NCBI GenBank assembly: GCA_002352445.1 | Contig: DEIL01000021.1 | Location: 1-28,609, forward strand | DNA length: 28,609 bases | Origin: Desulfobulbaceae bacterium UBA2775 | GTDB lineage: Bacteria > Desulfobacterota > Desulfobulbia > Desulfobulbales > Desulfocapsaceae | Reading direction: 5' to 3' | Position numbers and translations under genes: made by a program | In this document: positions 8,549 through 15,745 of the stretch, piece after piece | How positions within the stretch are numbered: the stretch's first letter is position 1 | Layout: each line of letters opens with the position of its first letter | Notes under the pieces: generated by a model | Databases searched by the model: none | Told to the model about the DNA's origin: nothing | Seen by the model: only the letters and a program-made list of their open reading frames with translations

Positions 8549-9620
8549 TCTGACCACCTCCAACAAGCCAGTCGTCGCAATAAATTCGTGTCATATCCGG
8601 GTTAAACTGGATTTTTGGATTATCAGTCGGTATCTGCTGGTCTTCGTCAACCACCATTTTGATCACTTCAGATTCGTGTTTAACGGTGACCACCTGGTAG
8701 CGGCCAAGATCTTCGATTTTATCAATGACAACGGGAATGCCGTCATCAGTAAATTCTACAAACTCCGGTCGAACACCTACTTCAGTCCTGCCGCTCAAAT
8801 CGTTGCCGACCGGATAAGAGGTGTTGAGAAGATTGTTATGAAAAACAGGCTGTCCCCGGTCAAGCTTGCAGGGCAGGAAATTCATCCCCGGTGAACCGAT
8901 GAAATAACCGACAAATTTATGCTTTGGTCTGTTGAACAGTTCTACGGGGGTGCCTACCTGCACCACTGCCCCGTCATACATAACCACTACCTTGTCGGCA
9001 AAGGTCAATGCCTCAACCTGGTCATGAGTGACATATATCATGGTTACGCCGGTCTGCTGGTGCAATTCCTTAAGTTTCGACCGGAGCTGCCATTTCAGGT
9101 GTGGATCGATAACCGTCAACGGTTCATCAAACAGGATCGCATTGACATCAGAGCGTACCAACCCTCTGCCCAGTGAAATTTTTTGCTTACCGTCTGCGGT
9201 CAGGCCCGAAGCCCGTTTGTTAAGATTGGCAGTCAGATCAAGCATTTCTGCGATCTGAGCAACTCGTTGTTTAACGGCGGTCTCATCCATTCCCCGGTTA
9301 CGCAGTGGGAATGCAAGATTATCAAATACTGTCATGGTATCGTAGACTACGGGAAACTGAAACACTTGAGCAATACGTCTGTCTGATGTGGGCAGATGTG
9401 TCACCTCCTGATCATCAAAATAGATTTCTCCTTCAGAAGGCGTCAGCAGACCGGAAATGGTATTCAAAAGAGTTGTCTTACCGCAACCAGAAGGGCCCAG
9501 CAGAGCATAAGCACCTCCATCTTCCCATATTTGATTCACTTCTTTGAGCGCATACACCGGCTTCTGTCCTTTGGGCGGCGGGTAAGCATGCTGTACATTT
9601 TTAAATCTAATTTCTGCCAT
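8541..9620 (-). CDS. glpT: glycerol ABC transporter ATPase with degenerate signature motif
   Basis: ATP-binding subunit, 359 residues, of the glycerol importer. Walker A is GPSGCGKT (residues 42-49), the Q-loop is Q88, Walker B ends at D165-E166 and the switch histidine is H199 (YVTHDQVEAL). The ABC signature, normally LSGGQ, reads LTADGKQ at 140-146. The C-terminal 110 residues form the MalK-like TOBE regulatory domain (VGVRPEFVEF). The frame is open about 100 codons further upstream, but that part overlaps glpS in another frame. The ATG at 9620 follows AGGTTG and begins one base after the glpS stop. The degenerate signature is paired with a matching defect in GlpS (see findings). The name follows the rhizobial system and is unrelated to the E. 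coli glycerol-3-phosphate antiporter GlpT. Confidence 0.92.
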   Translation of the reverse strand: MAEIRFKNVQHAYPPPKGQKPVYALKEVNQIWEDGGAYALLGPSGCGKTTLLNTISGLLTPSEGEIYFDDQEVTHLPTSDRRIAQVFQFPVVYDTMTVFDNLAFPLRNRGMDETAVKQRVAQIAEMLDLTANLNKRASGLTADGKQKISLGRGLVRSDVNAILFDEPLTVIDPHLKWQLRSKLKELHQQTGVTMIYVTHDQVEALTFADKVVVMYDGAVVQVGTPVELFNRPKHKFVGYFIGSPGMNFLPCKLDRGQPVFHNNLLNTSYPVGNDLSGRTEVGVRPEFVEFTDDGIPVVIDKIEDLGRYQVVTVKHESEVIKMVVDEDQQIPTDNPKIQFNPDMTRIYCDDWLVGGGQNE

Positions 9621-9621
9621 A

Positions 9622-10725
9622 TTACAACCTGCCTGAATTCGTAATATCAGTCTGATCGGACGAAGATGGGATGTTGATAAGCCGATTATCAGCTCCGAAA
9701 TACATACAGTGACCGGCATTGAAGACAAAACGAGCCTTTTCGCCAAATTCGTAGGAATGAATGCCACGAGTTTCACAGACCCAGACATTGTCATCCACAT
9801 CAATACGGATAATGGAGTCTGAGCCACTGATTTCAGCAATCTGGACAATGCCCTGGACTTCAACACCCTGACCTTCCGGCAACAGGTGATGGGGTCGCAG
9901 ACCAATCTTGTAATTGCCATCAGGCAGGAATGTCAATTTTTCCGGCAGTTTCCAGGAAACAGTTTCGCCCAGATAAGCCTCGTCTCCCCGTTTCTCAATG
10001 GCAGCGGTATTAATCGGTGGATCTGAGAATACTTCTGCACTTTCCAACGTGGCAGGTTTTCGATAAATCGAAGCAGTCTCGCCAAATTGAACGACGCAGC
10101 CTTCTTTGAGTGTTGCGGTGTGACCACCCAACATCAAGGCCTCGAGTGGTTCGCTCGTAGCGTAAACCACGGTGGCCCCTGTATCAGCGAACAACTTTGG
10201 TAAATCGTCACGTAATTCTTCGCGCAGCTTATAGTCAAGATTGGCTAACGGTTCATCCAATAGTACGAGTTCAGTGCCTTTGACAAGTGCCCTTGCTAAA
10301 GCCGTTCTTTGCTGTTGCCCCCCTGAGAGTTCACTCGGCATACGGTTGAGCATGGGCGTGAGTTTTAGCAGGTCGGCAAAGCGGTGAACCTTCTCTTTGA
10401 TAGCATTTTTGGACAGGCCGGCAACTTTTAAAGGTGAGGCAATATTATCATAGACTGAGAAACTGGGATAATTAATAAAAGCCTGGTAAACCATGGCAAC
10501 ACTGCGTTTCTGTACTGCAACTCCAGTCACGTTTCGATCTTTTGTCCAGATCTCCCCCGTCGTTGGTTTTTCCAGCCCTGCCATTAATCGCATCAGAGTA
10601 GTTTTACCACTGAGCGTAGTACCTAACAGAATATTAAATCCACCGGGTTTAAGTACCAGATTCGTTTCATATATATGCGTTTCCGCCCCAACCCGGAATG
10701 TGACATCTCTTAGTTCAATAGTCAT
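9622..10725 (-). CDS. glpS: glycerol ABC transporter ATPase lacking the switch histidine
   Basis: Second ATP-binding subunit, 367 residues. Walker A is GTTLSGKT (residues 35-42), the Q-loop is Q81, a canonical LSGGQQQR lies at 133-140 and Walker B is LVLLDE (153-158). The H-loop position, usually THD, reads TSE, so serine 191 replaces the catalytic histidine. The C-terminal part carries a TOBE-like domain (KIGLRPHHLLPEGQG). An ATP half-site without this histidine hydrolyses poorly on its own, so GlpS is expected to work only as a heterodimer with GlpT. Its ATG has AGGGAAA at a rather long spacing. It is separated from glpR by 109 bases and from glpT by one base. A weak promoter could lie in the glpR-glpS gap, but the likely main drive is from the glpV promoter and from glpR read-through. 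Confidence 0.92.
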   Translation of the reverse strand: MTIELRDVTFRVGAETHIYETNLVLKPGGFNILLGTTLSGKTTLMRLMAGLEKPTTGEIWTKDRNVTGVAVQKRSVAMVYQAFINYPSFSVYDNIASPLKVAGLSKNAIKEKVHRFADLLKLTPMLNRMPSELSGGQQQRTALARALVKGTELVLLDEPLANLDYKLREELRDDLPKLFADTGATVVYATSEPLEALMLGGHTATLKEGCVVQFGETASIYRKPATLESAEVFSDPPINTAAIEKRGDEAYLGETVSWKLPEKLTFLPDGNYKIGLRPHHLLPEGQGVEVQGIVQIAEISGSDSIIRIDVDDNVWVCETRGIHSYEFGEKARFVFNAGHCMYFGADNRLINIPSSSDQTDITNSGRL

Positions 10726-10834
10726 TCAGCCATTTCCCTGATCTTTCTCTCTGATATTGAGGATTTAGAGCCTTACTCCTGATTTTCTTGTTTCTTATGA
10801 CGAAATATAAATAATTATGCTTCATATCAAAATG

Positions 10835-11638
10835 TCAGGAATCACTTTCAAGGCACTTATACCGTTTATCGGGGTGAGCAATTTTTACCTGGACATCATT
10901 TTGGCGGCATAACCCGATGAATCTATCTGAGATACCATCATCGATGACCAGAATGTCAATATCGGCTAAATTTCCAACTATGACTGAAGCACTTCGTTCT
11001 AACTTGGTCGAATCAGTGGCCAGGATGACGGAACGGGCATGCCGGATCATGGACTGTGTTACACGGACTTCCCGGAGATCATAGTCATACAATTCACCGG
11101 TCTCATCGATTGCTGAACAACCGATAACCGCATAATCCAGTTTAAATTTGTTAACAAACTCTTCAGTGTTGGAACCTACAATGCCACCATCTGACCGGCG
11201 AACTTTACCGCCGGCAATCATGACCTCAACACCGCGTGATGGCCACAATATGCTTGCCACATTGATGTTATTGGTGATCACCAGCATATCGCTGTGGTCT
11301 GTTAAAAATTCGGTTACACGTTCTGTAGTGGTTCCGATATTGATGTACATTGAAGAGTTATCCGGGATGATCTTAGCCGTCAACCTGGCTATTTCAGATT
11401 TTTCAGCAGCCATCAGAATCTTTCTTGCGCCATACCCAAGGTTTTCCACACTATCTTTAATAACGGCACCACCATGCACCCGCTGAACCAGTTCAAGTTC
11501 GTATAACTGATTCAAGTCGCGCCGTATGGTCTGCGGGGTAACATGCAGATACACTGACAGCTCATCCACCTGTACTGATCCCCTCTCACGGATAAAATCC
11601 ATGATTGAATGCTGCCGCCTGCTTATGTCAGTTGGCAT
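10835..11638 (-). CDS. glpR: DeoR-family transcriptional repressor of glycerol genes
   Basis: A 267-residue DNA-binding repressor. The DeoR winged helix is at residues 6-57: SVQVDELSVYLHVTPQTIRR forms the helix-turn-helix and RVHGGAV is the family hallmark. The ligand-sensing domain follows with INIGTTTERV (phosphosugar-binding loop), LVITNNINVA, GGIVG near residue 151, and DYDLREVRVTQ near 185. In this family the effector of GlpR is glycerol 3-phosphate, which releases DNA. The ATG at 11638 follows AAGG at seven bases, and the TTG two codons earlier is rejected. It lies inside the importer cluster between glpV and glpS. It is the only intact GlpR in the window, since the copy in front of glpD is broken. 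Likely targets are the palindromes at 13617-13645 and 13818-13838. Confidence 0.9.
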   Translation of the reverse strand: MPTDISRRQHSIMDFIRERGSVQVDELSVYLHVTPQTIRRDLNQLYELELVQRVHGGAVIKDSVENLGYGARKILMAAEKSEIARLTAKIIPDNSSMYINIGTTTERVTEFLTDHSDMLVITNNINVASILWPSRGVEVMIAGGKVRRSDGGIVGSNTEEFVNKFKLDYAVIGCSAIDETGELYDYDLREVRVTQSMIRHARSVILATDSTKLERSASVIVGNLADIDILVIDDGISDRFIGLCRQNDVQVKIAHPDKRYKCLESDS

Positions 11639-11728
11639 AATCAAACCTTGATGGTGCCGTAAAAACTACATTTTATCACGCTTTCATCATTGCTGAGCAG
11701 GCAGGAACCTAACTCAGTTAAACATCTT

Positions 11729-11770
11729 CTGGATCGAAGTCTACGCTATCTCCCGCCTGCACGGGACTGA
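11729..11770 (-). repeat. REP-like intergenic repeat, copy B
   Basis: This is an inverted relative of 1454-1494, sharing GACTTCGATCCAG and the core TCCCGTGCAGGCGGGAGATA. It lies in the glpV-glpR gap next to the terminator hairpin. Two copies 10 kb apart with matching flanks show that the repeat unit is longer than the central palindrome. Confidence 0.6.
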
Positions 11771-11797
11771 CGGCACAAAGAACTTTTCACAAAACTT

Positions 11798-11821
11798 GGG
11801 GCCTGCTGTGCTGCAGGCCCC
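11798..11821 (-). terminator. hairpin terminator or attenuator between glpV and glpR
   Basis: GGGGCCTGC pairs perfectly with GCAGGCCCC (9 bp) around a six-base loop. On the minus strand it lies 30 bases past the glpV stop and is followed by AAGTTTTGTGAAAAG, a weak T-rich tail. It would make binding protein more abundant than the downstream membrane and ATPase subunits. The same stem may instead protect the 3' end of the glpV message. Confidence 0.6.
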
Positions 11822-11851
11822 AGGCACTTATGGTTGGTTATTCAATGAATA

Positions 11852-13582
11852 CTATTTCTTCCAGCGTTTAACCAGTTCATCATAACTGATGGTCTCTCCT
11901 TTTGGCTTCTCATTTTCAAGCTTGGCCTTGGGTGAACCAGGCTTACTGAGCCATTCTTTCGGATCAGTTTCCGGATTCAGGCGCGGACCACACCCGCCGT
12001 AGGTGTTGGCTTTTTCATCAGCTTTCTGCATACGCCCCATAACCAGATCCATTTCTTCAGCCAGGCGGTCCATTGCCTGCTGTGGAGTAAATGCGCCGGA
12101 GTTAACATCACCGATTTGCTGCCACCAGATCTGTGCCAACTTTGGATAATCAGGCACATTGACACCGGTAGGTGACCACATGACCCTGTCAGGTGACCGG
12201 TAAAACTCAACCAGCCCGCCAAGTTTAGGTGCACGTTCTGTAAATGAATCATGATTTATGGTGCTTTCACGAATAAATGTCAGGCCAACATGACTTTTCT
12301 TGACATCCACTGTTTTGGAAACCACAAACTGTGCATACAGCCACGCAGCTTTACGACGGTCAACAGGAGTTGACTTGAACAGTGTCCAGGAACCGGCATC
12401 CTGATACCCCAGCTTCTGCCCTTCCACCCAATAAGGACCATGTGGAGAAGGAGCCATGCGCCATAACGGCTTGCCATTGTCGTCAACGGTATTATTACCT
12501 TCAGACTTAGGGGCCACCATGGATGCAGTGAATGCGGTGTACCAGAAAATCTGCTGGGCTACGTTACCTTGTGACAGGGCCGGAAGAGACTGATAAAAGT
12601 CATAGCTGGCCGCACCTGGAGGAGCGTATTCACGCAACCATTCATTCCATTTACGGATGGCGTAAACAGCAGCAGGGCCATTCGCCGCACCACCGCGTGA
12701 AACTGAAGCACCCACAGGATTACAGCTCCCTTTTTCCATACGAATACCCCATTCATCTACAGGGATACCATTGGGTAAACCTTTACTGCCGGCCCCGGCC
12801 ATTGATAACCATGCATCTGTCATGCGCCAGCCAAGGTCAGGAGCACGTTTACCGTAATCCATATGGCCAAAAACTTTTACACCATCAATTTCTTTGACGT
12901 GAACTGAAAAGAATTCAGCAATATCTTCGTAAGCCGACCAGTTAACGGGTACACCCAGGTCGTAGCCATACATTTCTTTAAATTTCTTCTGCAGCTCAGG
13001 ACGATCGAACCAGTCTTTACGGAACCAGTACAGGTTGGCAAACTGCTGGTCAGGTAATTGATAAAGTTTACCATCAGGTCCGGTAGTGAATGATTTGCCT
13101 ACGAAGTCATCGACATCCAGCGATGGATTGGTGACATCTTTACCTTCGCCGGCCATCCAGTCCGACAGGTTAACTGCCAGTTGCAGGCGTGAATGAGTAC
13201 CAATTAAATCTGAATCGTTGATATACGCATCATACAGATTTCGCTTGGTTTGCATCTGTGTTTGAACCGCCTGAACCACTTCACCTTCACCAAGTAACTG
13301 GTGGTTGACTTTAATTCCGGTAATGTCTTCGAATGCCTTGGTAAGTGTTTTGGATTCGTATTCATGTGTTGGAATAGTTTCAGACAACACATTAATTTCC
13401 ATACCCTTGAAAGGTTTTGATGCGTTAATGAACCACTCCATTTCTTTCAGCTGTTCACTTTTAGATAAAGCTGATGGTTGAAATTCATCATTAACCCATT
13501 TTTTTGCCCCATCCATACCGGCGTATACATTTTGAACGCTCAGTGCAGCTACAGCAGCAATCAGTGCAAACTTCTTCAACAT
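11852..13582 (-). CDS. glpV: periplasmic glycerol-binding protein of the ABC importer
   Basis: Solute-binding protein of 576 residues, long for its class but normal for the GlpV group. The signal peptide runs over about residues 1-21 (LKKFALIAAVAALSVQNVYA, cleavage after YA). The mature domain shows the family-1 extracellular binding-protein pattern, with INVLSETIPTHEYESKTLTK early on and DGKLYQLPDQQFANLYWFRK later, where an aromatic-rich patch probably lines the site. No lipobox cysteine is present, so the protein is soluble. The start at 13582 has a strong AGGAGG at seven bases. The frame is open to 13651, but the promoter lies there. It is the first gene transcribed from the operator-promoter at 13617-13651 and is separated from glpR by a hairpin. 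The C-terminal half contains GGCGPRLNPETDP near its end, a conserved-looking tail of this group. Confidence 0.92.
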   Translation of the reverse strand: MLKKFALIAAVAALSVQNVYAGMDGAKKWVNDEFQPSALSKSEQLKEMEWFINASKPFKGMEINVLSETIPTHEYESKTLTKAFEDITGIKVNHQLLGEGEVVQAVQTQMQTKRNLYDAYINDSDLIGTHSRLQLAVNLSDWMAGEGKDVTNPSLDVDDFVGKSFTTGPDGKLYQLPDQQFANLYWFRKDWFDRPELQKKFKEMYGYDLGVPVNWSAYEDIAEFFSVHVKEIDGVKVFGHMDYGKRAPDLGWRMTDAWLSMAGAGSKGLPNGIPVDEWGIRMEKGSCNPVGASVSRGGAANGPAAVYAIRKWNEWLREYAPPGAASYDFYQSLPALSQGNVAQQIFWYTAFTASMVAPKSEGNNTVDDNGKPLWRMAPSPHGPYWVEGQKLGYQDAGSWTLFKSTPVDRRKAAWLYAQFVVSKTVDVKKSHVGLTFIRESTINHDSFTERAPKLGGLVEFYRSPDRVMWSPTGVNVPDYPKLAQIWWQQIGDVNSGAFTPQQAMDRLAEEMDLVMGRMQKADEKANTYGGCGPRLNPETDPKEWLSKPGSPKAKLENEKPKGETISYDELVKRWKK

Positions 13583-13616
13583 GAGGTGTCCTCCTATATC
13601 TATTGGTTTATCTGAT

Positions 13617-13651
13617 TTGCGAAAAATACACTCGTTTTTTCGCAATGTCAA
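13617..13651 (-). promoter_or_regulatory. glpV promoter with overlapping palindromic operator
   Basis: On the minus strand TTGACA (13646-13651) and TATTTT (13623-13628) are spaced by exactly 17 bases, a near-consensus sigma-70 promoter. The 17-base spacer and the -10 box are covered by an inverted repeat with arms TTGCGAAAAA (13617-13626) and TTTTTCGCAA (13636-13645). A repressor bound there would block RNA polymerase. GlpR is the best candidate, by context only. The leader to the ATG is about 35 bases. Confidence 0.75.
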
Positions 13652-13656
13652 TTATA

Positions 13657-13808
13657 ATGAACTCGTAAAAAGGTCGATTGTAATTATAGATGGCTAAGTT
13701 AAAAAGTTTGATATACAGGTAAGCGTAGGCTCCGAGGCCATACATATGGTATGCCTCGGTGCTGATAAAAATCTGCAACGCCGTAGATCGGACTTTTTAC
13801 GACGCCAT
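13657..13808. mobile_element. 152-bp miniature inverted-repeat element with 8-bp target duplication
   Basis: The ends are ATGAACTCGTAAAAAGGTCG and, inverted, ATGGCGTCGTAAAAAGTCCG: terminal inverted repeats of about 22 bp. CAATTATA occurs immediately outside on both sides (13649-13656 and 13809-13816), a clean 8-bp target duplication. The interior has a strong stem, CCGAGGC (13732-13738) with GCCTCGG (13753-13759), and no gene. Fragments of the same element form both ends of the window. It landed next to the glpV -35 box and pushed it away from the palindrome at 13818-13838. Confidence 0.85.
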
Positions 13809-13817
13809 CAATTATAC

Positions 13818-13838
13818 ATTTTCGAAATGTTCGAAAAT
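13818..13838. promoter_or_regulatory. second palindrome in the glpV-glpK region, candidate GlpR operator
   Basis: This is a perfect inverted repeat: ATTTTCGAA, three bases, TTCGAAAAT. The inner ATGTTCGA resembles the half-site of the E. coli GlpR operator (TGTTCGATAACGAACA). It shares TTCGAAAA/TTTTCG-type half-sites with the glpV operator at 13617-13645. Without the element at 13657-13808 the two palindrome centres would be about 37 bp apart; they are now about 197 bp apart. Confidence 0.55.
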
Positions 13839-14194
13839 TATTAAGTAATCGCTTAGTGAGTCCATTCTAACTTTTCCTGAATATCACTCCTTTCCCATTA
13901 ATCTCAAATAACCTATCATTTTTTTACCTCTTTTCCCATAAGTTCCTTATAAACTTCAACCACTCAATGCAAAAAACAGGTTGACGACATATATCTTAAT
14001 CCGACAAGTTGGAAAACTTTTTAGTTACGCTGGCTAAGTGCCTCAAAGGTCTCTCTGCGTTCGCTATCTGATACAGATATTAACCACTTGAATTTAATAG
14101 CACTTTAGATTTTCTTGTTTTTTATTACAGCTTTTATTGAGTAAGGCACTAAACTGTTTTTGTATTTTACAGGAATTTTACCAGGAGAAATACA
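13839..14194 (+). other. glpK upstream region
   Basis: This is 356 bases without a gene. It includes a small inverted repeat, TATCTG and CAGATA around ATA, at 14065-14079, and the 44-bp repeat at 14111-14154. A TTGACG at about 13980 could be a -35 box, but no good -10 follows at the right distance. AGGAG before 14195 is the glpK ribosome-binding site. I see no riboswitch or small RNA that I could defend. Confidence 0.35.
14111..14154 (+). repeat. 44-bp repeat, copy 2 (upstream of glpK)
   Basis: It aligns to 3579-3622 with five mismatches and no gaps. Its last base is 40 bases upstream of the glpK ATG. A partial relative (GATTTTCTTGTTTCTTATGA) occurs at 10781-10800 in the glpR-glpS gap. Being in front of glycerol genes each time, it could be a shared control site or simply a dispersed repeat. 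Confidence 0.6.
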
Positions 14195-15685
14195 ATGCCG
14201 GCACATATACTCGCAATTGACCAGGGGACAACCTCCAGCCGGGCAATTATCTTCAACGATCAGCTTGAAATAATTGCCTCTGCGCAACAGGAATTTGAGC
14301 AGTTTTTCCCCCAATCCGGCTGGGTAGAACATGACCCCGAGGAAATCTGGGACAGCACCCTTGCCACCTGCCAAAAAGCGCTGACAAAATCCAACCTCTC
14401 TGCCATCGATATTGCAGCTGTCGGCATCACAAATCAGAGAGAGACTACTGTCGTCTGGGATAGAGATACAGGAGAAGTAATTCACAAAGCTATTGTATGG
14501 CAGGATCGTAGAACATCAGGGCTTTGTCGGAAGTTAAAGGACGCCGGATACGAGCAGATGGTTGCCTCAAAGACCGGCCTCCTCCTTGACCCTTATTTTT
14601 CAGGTACCAAACTCCACTGGATCCTTAATAATGTTGAAGGAGCAAAAGAAAAAGCAGAAGCTGGAAAGCTCGCCTTCGGCACCATTGACAGTTTTCTCCT
14701 CTGGCGGCTGACCGGTGGAAAAGTACATGCAACGGATGCTACAAATGCATCCCGAACCATGCTCTACAATATTCACGATAACAAATGGGACGAGTATCTC
14801 CTGGAACTCCTCGATATTCCACGATCACTCCTGCCGGAAGTAAAAGATTCTTCTGCCGATTTCGGTGTCACCGATAAATCACTTTTCGGTAATCCAATCC
14901 CCATTCGCGGAATCGCCGGTGACCAGCAGGCGGCTCTTGTAGGTCAGGCATGCTTCAAGGCGGGAATGATAAAATCTACCTATGGCACCGGCTGCTTTAT
15001 TGTGCTCAATACCGGCGAGCAGGCTGTCACCTCAACAAATAAACTACTCACTACCATCGGCTATCGATTAAACGGAGTCACAACCTATGCCCTTGAAGGC
15101 TCCATCTTTGTAGCAGGTGCAGCTGTCCAGTGGATGCGGGATGCGATGGGGATTATTGAGACGGCCTCCGATACCGGTACACTTGCCCGCCAGGCTGATA
15201 TTAATCAGGACATTTATCTGGTACCTGCCTTTACCGGGCTTGGGGCACCTCACTGGGATCCTGATGCCCGGGGAGCAATCTTCGGTATCACCAGAGCAAC
15301 CGGTCCCGCAGAACTTGCCCGGGCAGCGCTTGAATCTGTCTGCTACCAGACCCGCGACCTTCTCGAAGCAATGCGGGGAGACTGGGCAGAGATGGGGGAG
15401 ACTGTACTGAGGGTAGATGGAGGTATGGTTGCCTCAAATTATACCATGCAGTTTCTGGCAGATATCCTCAGTGCACCAGTTGACCGGCCAATAGTCCTGG
15501 AAACAACAGCAGTGGGTGCGGCCTACCTTGCCGGGCTATACGAAGGGATCTTCCCCCCTCCGGCAGAATTGGGTACTACGTGGAAACGGGACAGGCGCTT
15601 TGAACCTTCCCTGGATGAAAAGTTGAGAATGAAAAAATACAACGGCTGGAAGAATGCTGTGACCAGGACTTTGACTACGAAATGA
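14195..15685 (+). CDS. glpK: glycerol kinase
   Basis: Cytosolic FGGY-family kinase that phosphorylates glycerol with ATP to sn-glycerol 3-phosphate, trapping it and producing the GlpR effector. The product is 496 residues, the normal size. The N-terminal phosphate-binding loop DQGTTSSRA is at about residues 8-16. TNQRETTVVWDR and AIVWQDRRT bind substrate, STYGTGCFIVLNTG lies mid-protein, and FTGLGAPHWDPDARG and DGGMVASNYTMQFLADIL are the second-domain signatures. AGGAG lies seven bases before the ATG. It is transcribed divergently from glpV, so importer and kinase probably share control from the region between them. A symmetrical hairpin follows the stop. There is no glpF next to it, unlike many bacteria, in agreement with ATP-driven uptake by the importer here. 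Confidence 0.97.
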   Translation: MPAHILAIDQGTTSSRAIIFNDQLEIIASAQQEFEQFFPQSGWVEHDPEEIWDSTLATCQKALTKSNLSAIDIAAVGITNQRETTVVWDRDTGEVIHKAIVWQDRRTSGLCRKLKDAGYEQMVASKTGLLLDPYFSGTKLHWILNNVEGAKEKAEAGKLAFGTIDSFLLWRLTGGKVHATDATNASRTMLYNIHDNKWDEYLLELLDIPRSLLPEVKDSSADFGVTDKSLFGNPIPIRGIAGDQQAALVGQACFKAGMIKSTYGTGCFIVLNTGEQAVTSTNKLLTTIGYRLNGVTTYALEGSIFVAGAAVQWMRDAMGIIETASDTGTLARQADINQDIYLVPAFTGLGAPHWDPDARGAIFGITRATGPAELARAALESVCYQTRDLLEAMRGDWAEMGETVLRVDGGMVASNYTMQFLADILSAPVDRPIVLETTAVGAAYLAGLYEGIFPPPAELGTTWKRDRRFEPSLDEKLRMKKYNGWKNAVTRTLTTK

Positions 15686-15703
15686 TTGCAGGATTGACTC
15701 ACT

Positions 15704-15729
15704 ACTCTTTTTTTGTGTAAAAAAAGAGT
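15704..15729. terminator. bidirectional hairpin between glpK and norD
   Basis: ACTCTTTTTTT and AAAAAAAGAGT pair perfectly over 11 bp with a GTGT loop. It lies in the 60-base gap between the convergent stops of glpK and the VWA gene. The T tract is in the stem rather than after it, but the same structure presents T-rich 3' arms in both directions, as in bidirectional terminators. Confidence 0.6.
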
Positions 15730-15745
15730 GCCTTCACGTTCTGTG

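Noticed and set aside
8150..8605. 151-codon plus-strand open frame opposite glpP/glpT
   Set aside because: It lies wholly across two well-supported minus-strand genes, has no family features, and is histidine/glutamine-rich as expected from an antisense frame.
9621..9920. 100-residue N-terminal extension of GlpT
   Set aside because: It overlaps the 3' part of glpS in another frame. The ATG at 9620 follows AGGTTG directly after the glpS stop, and family members start there.
13583..13651. 23-residue N-terminal extension of GlpV
   Set aside because: The promoter and operator occupy this stretch, and a signal peptide begins at the ATG at 13582 with AGGAGG upstream.
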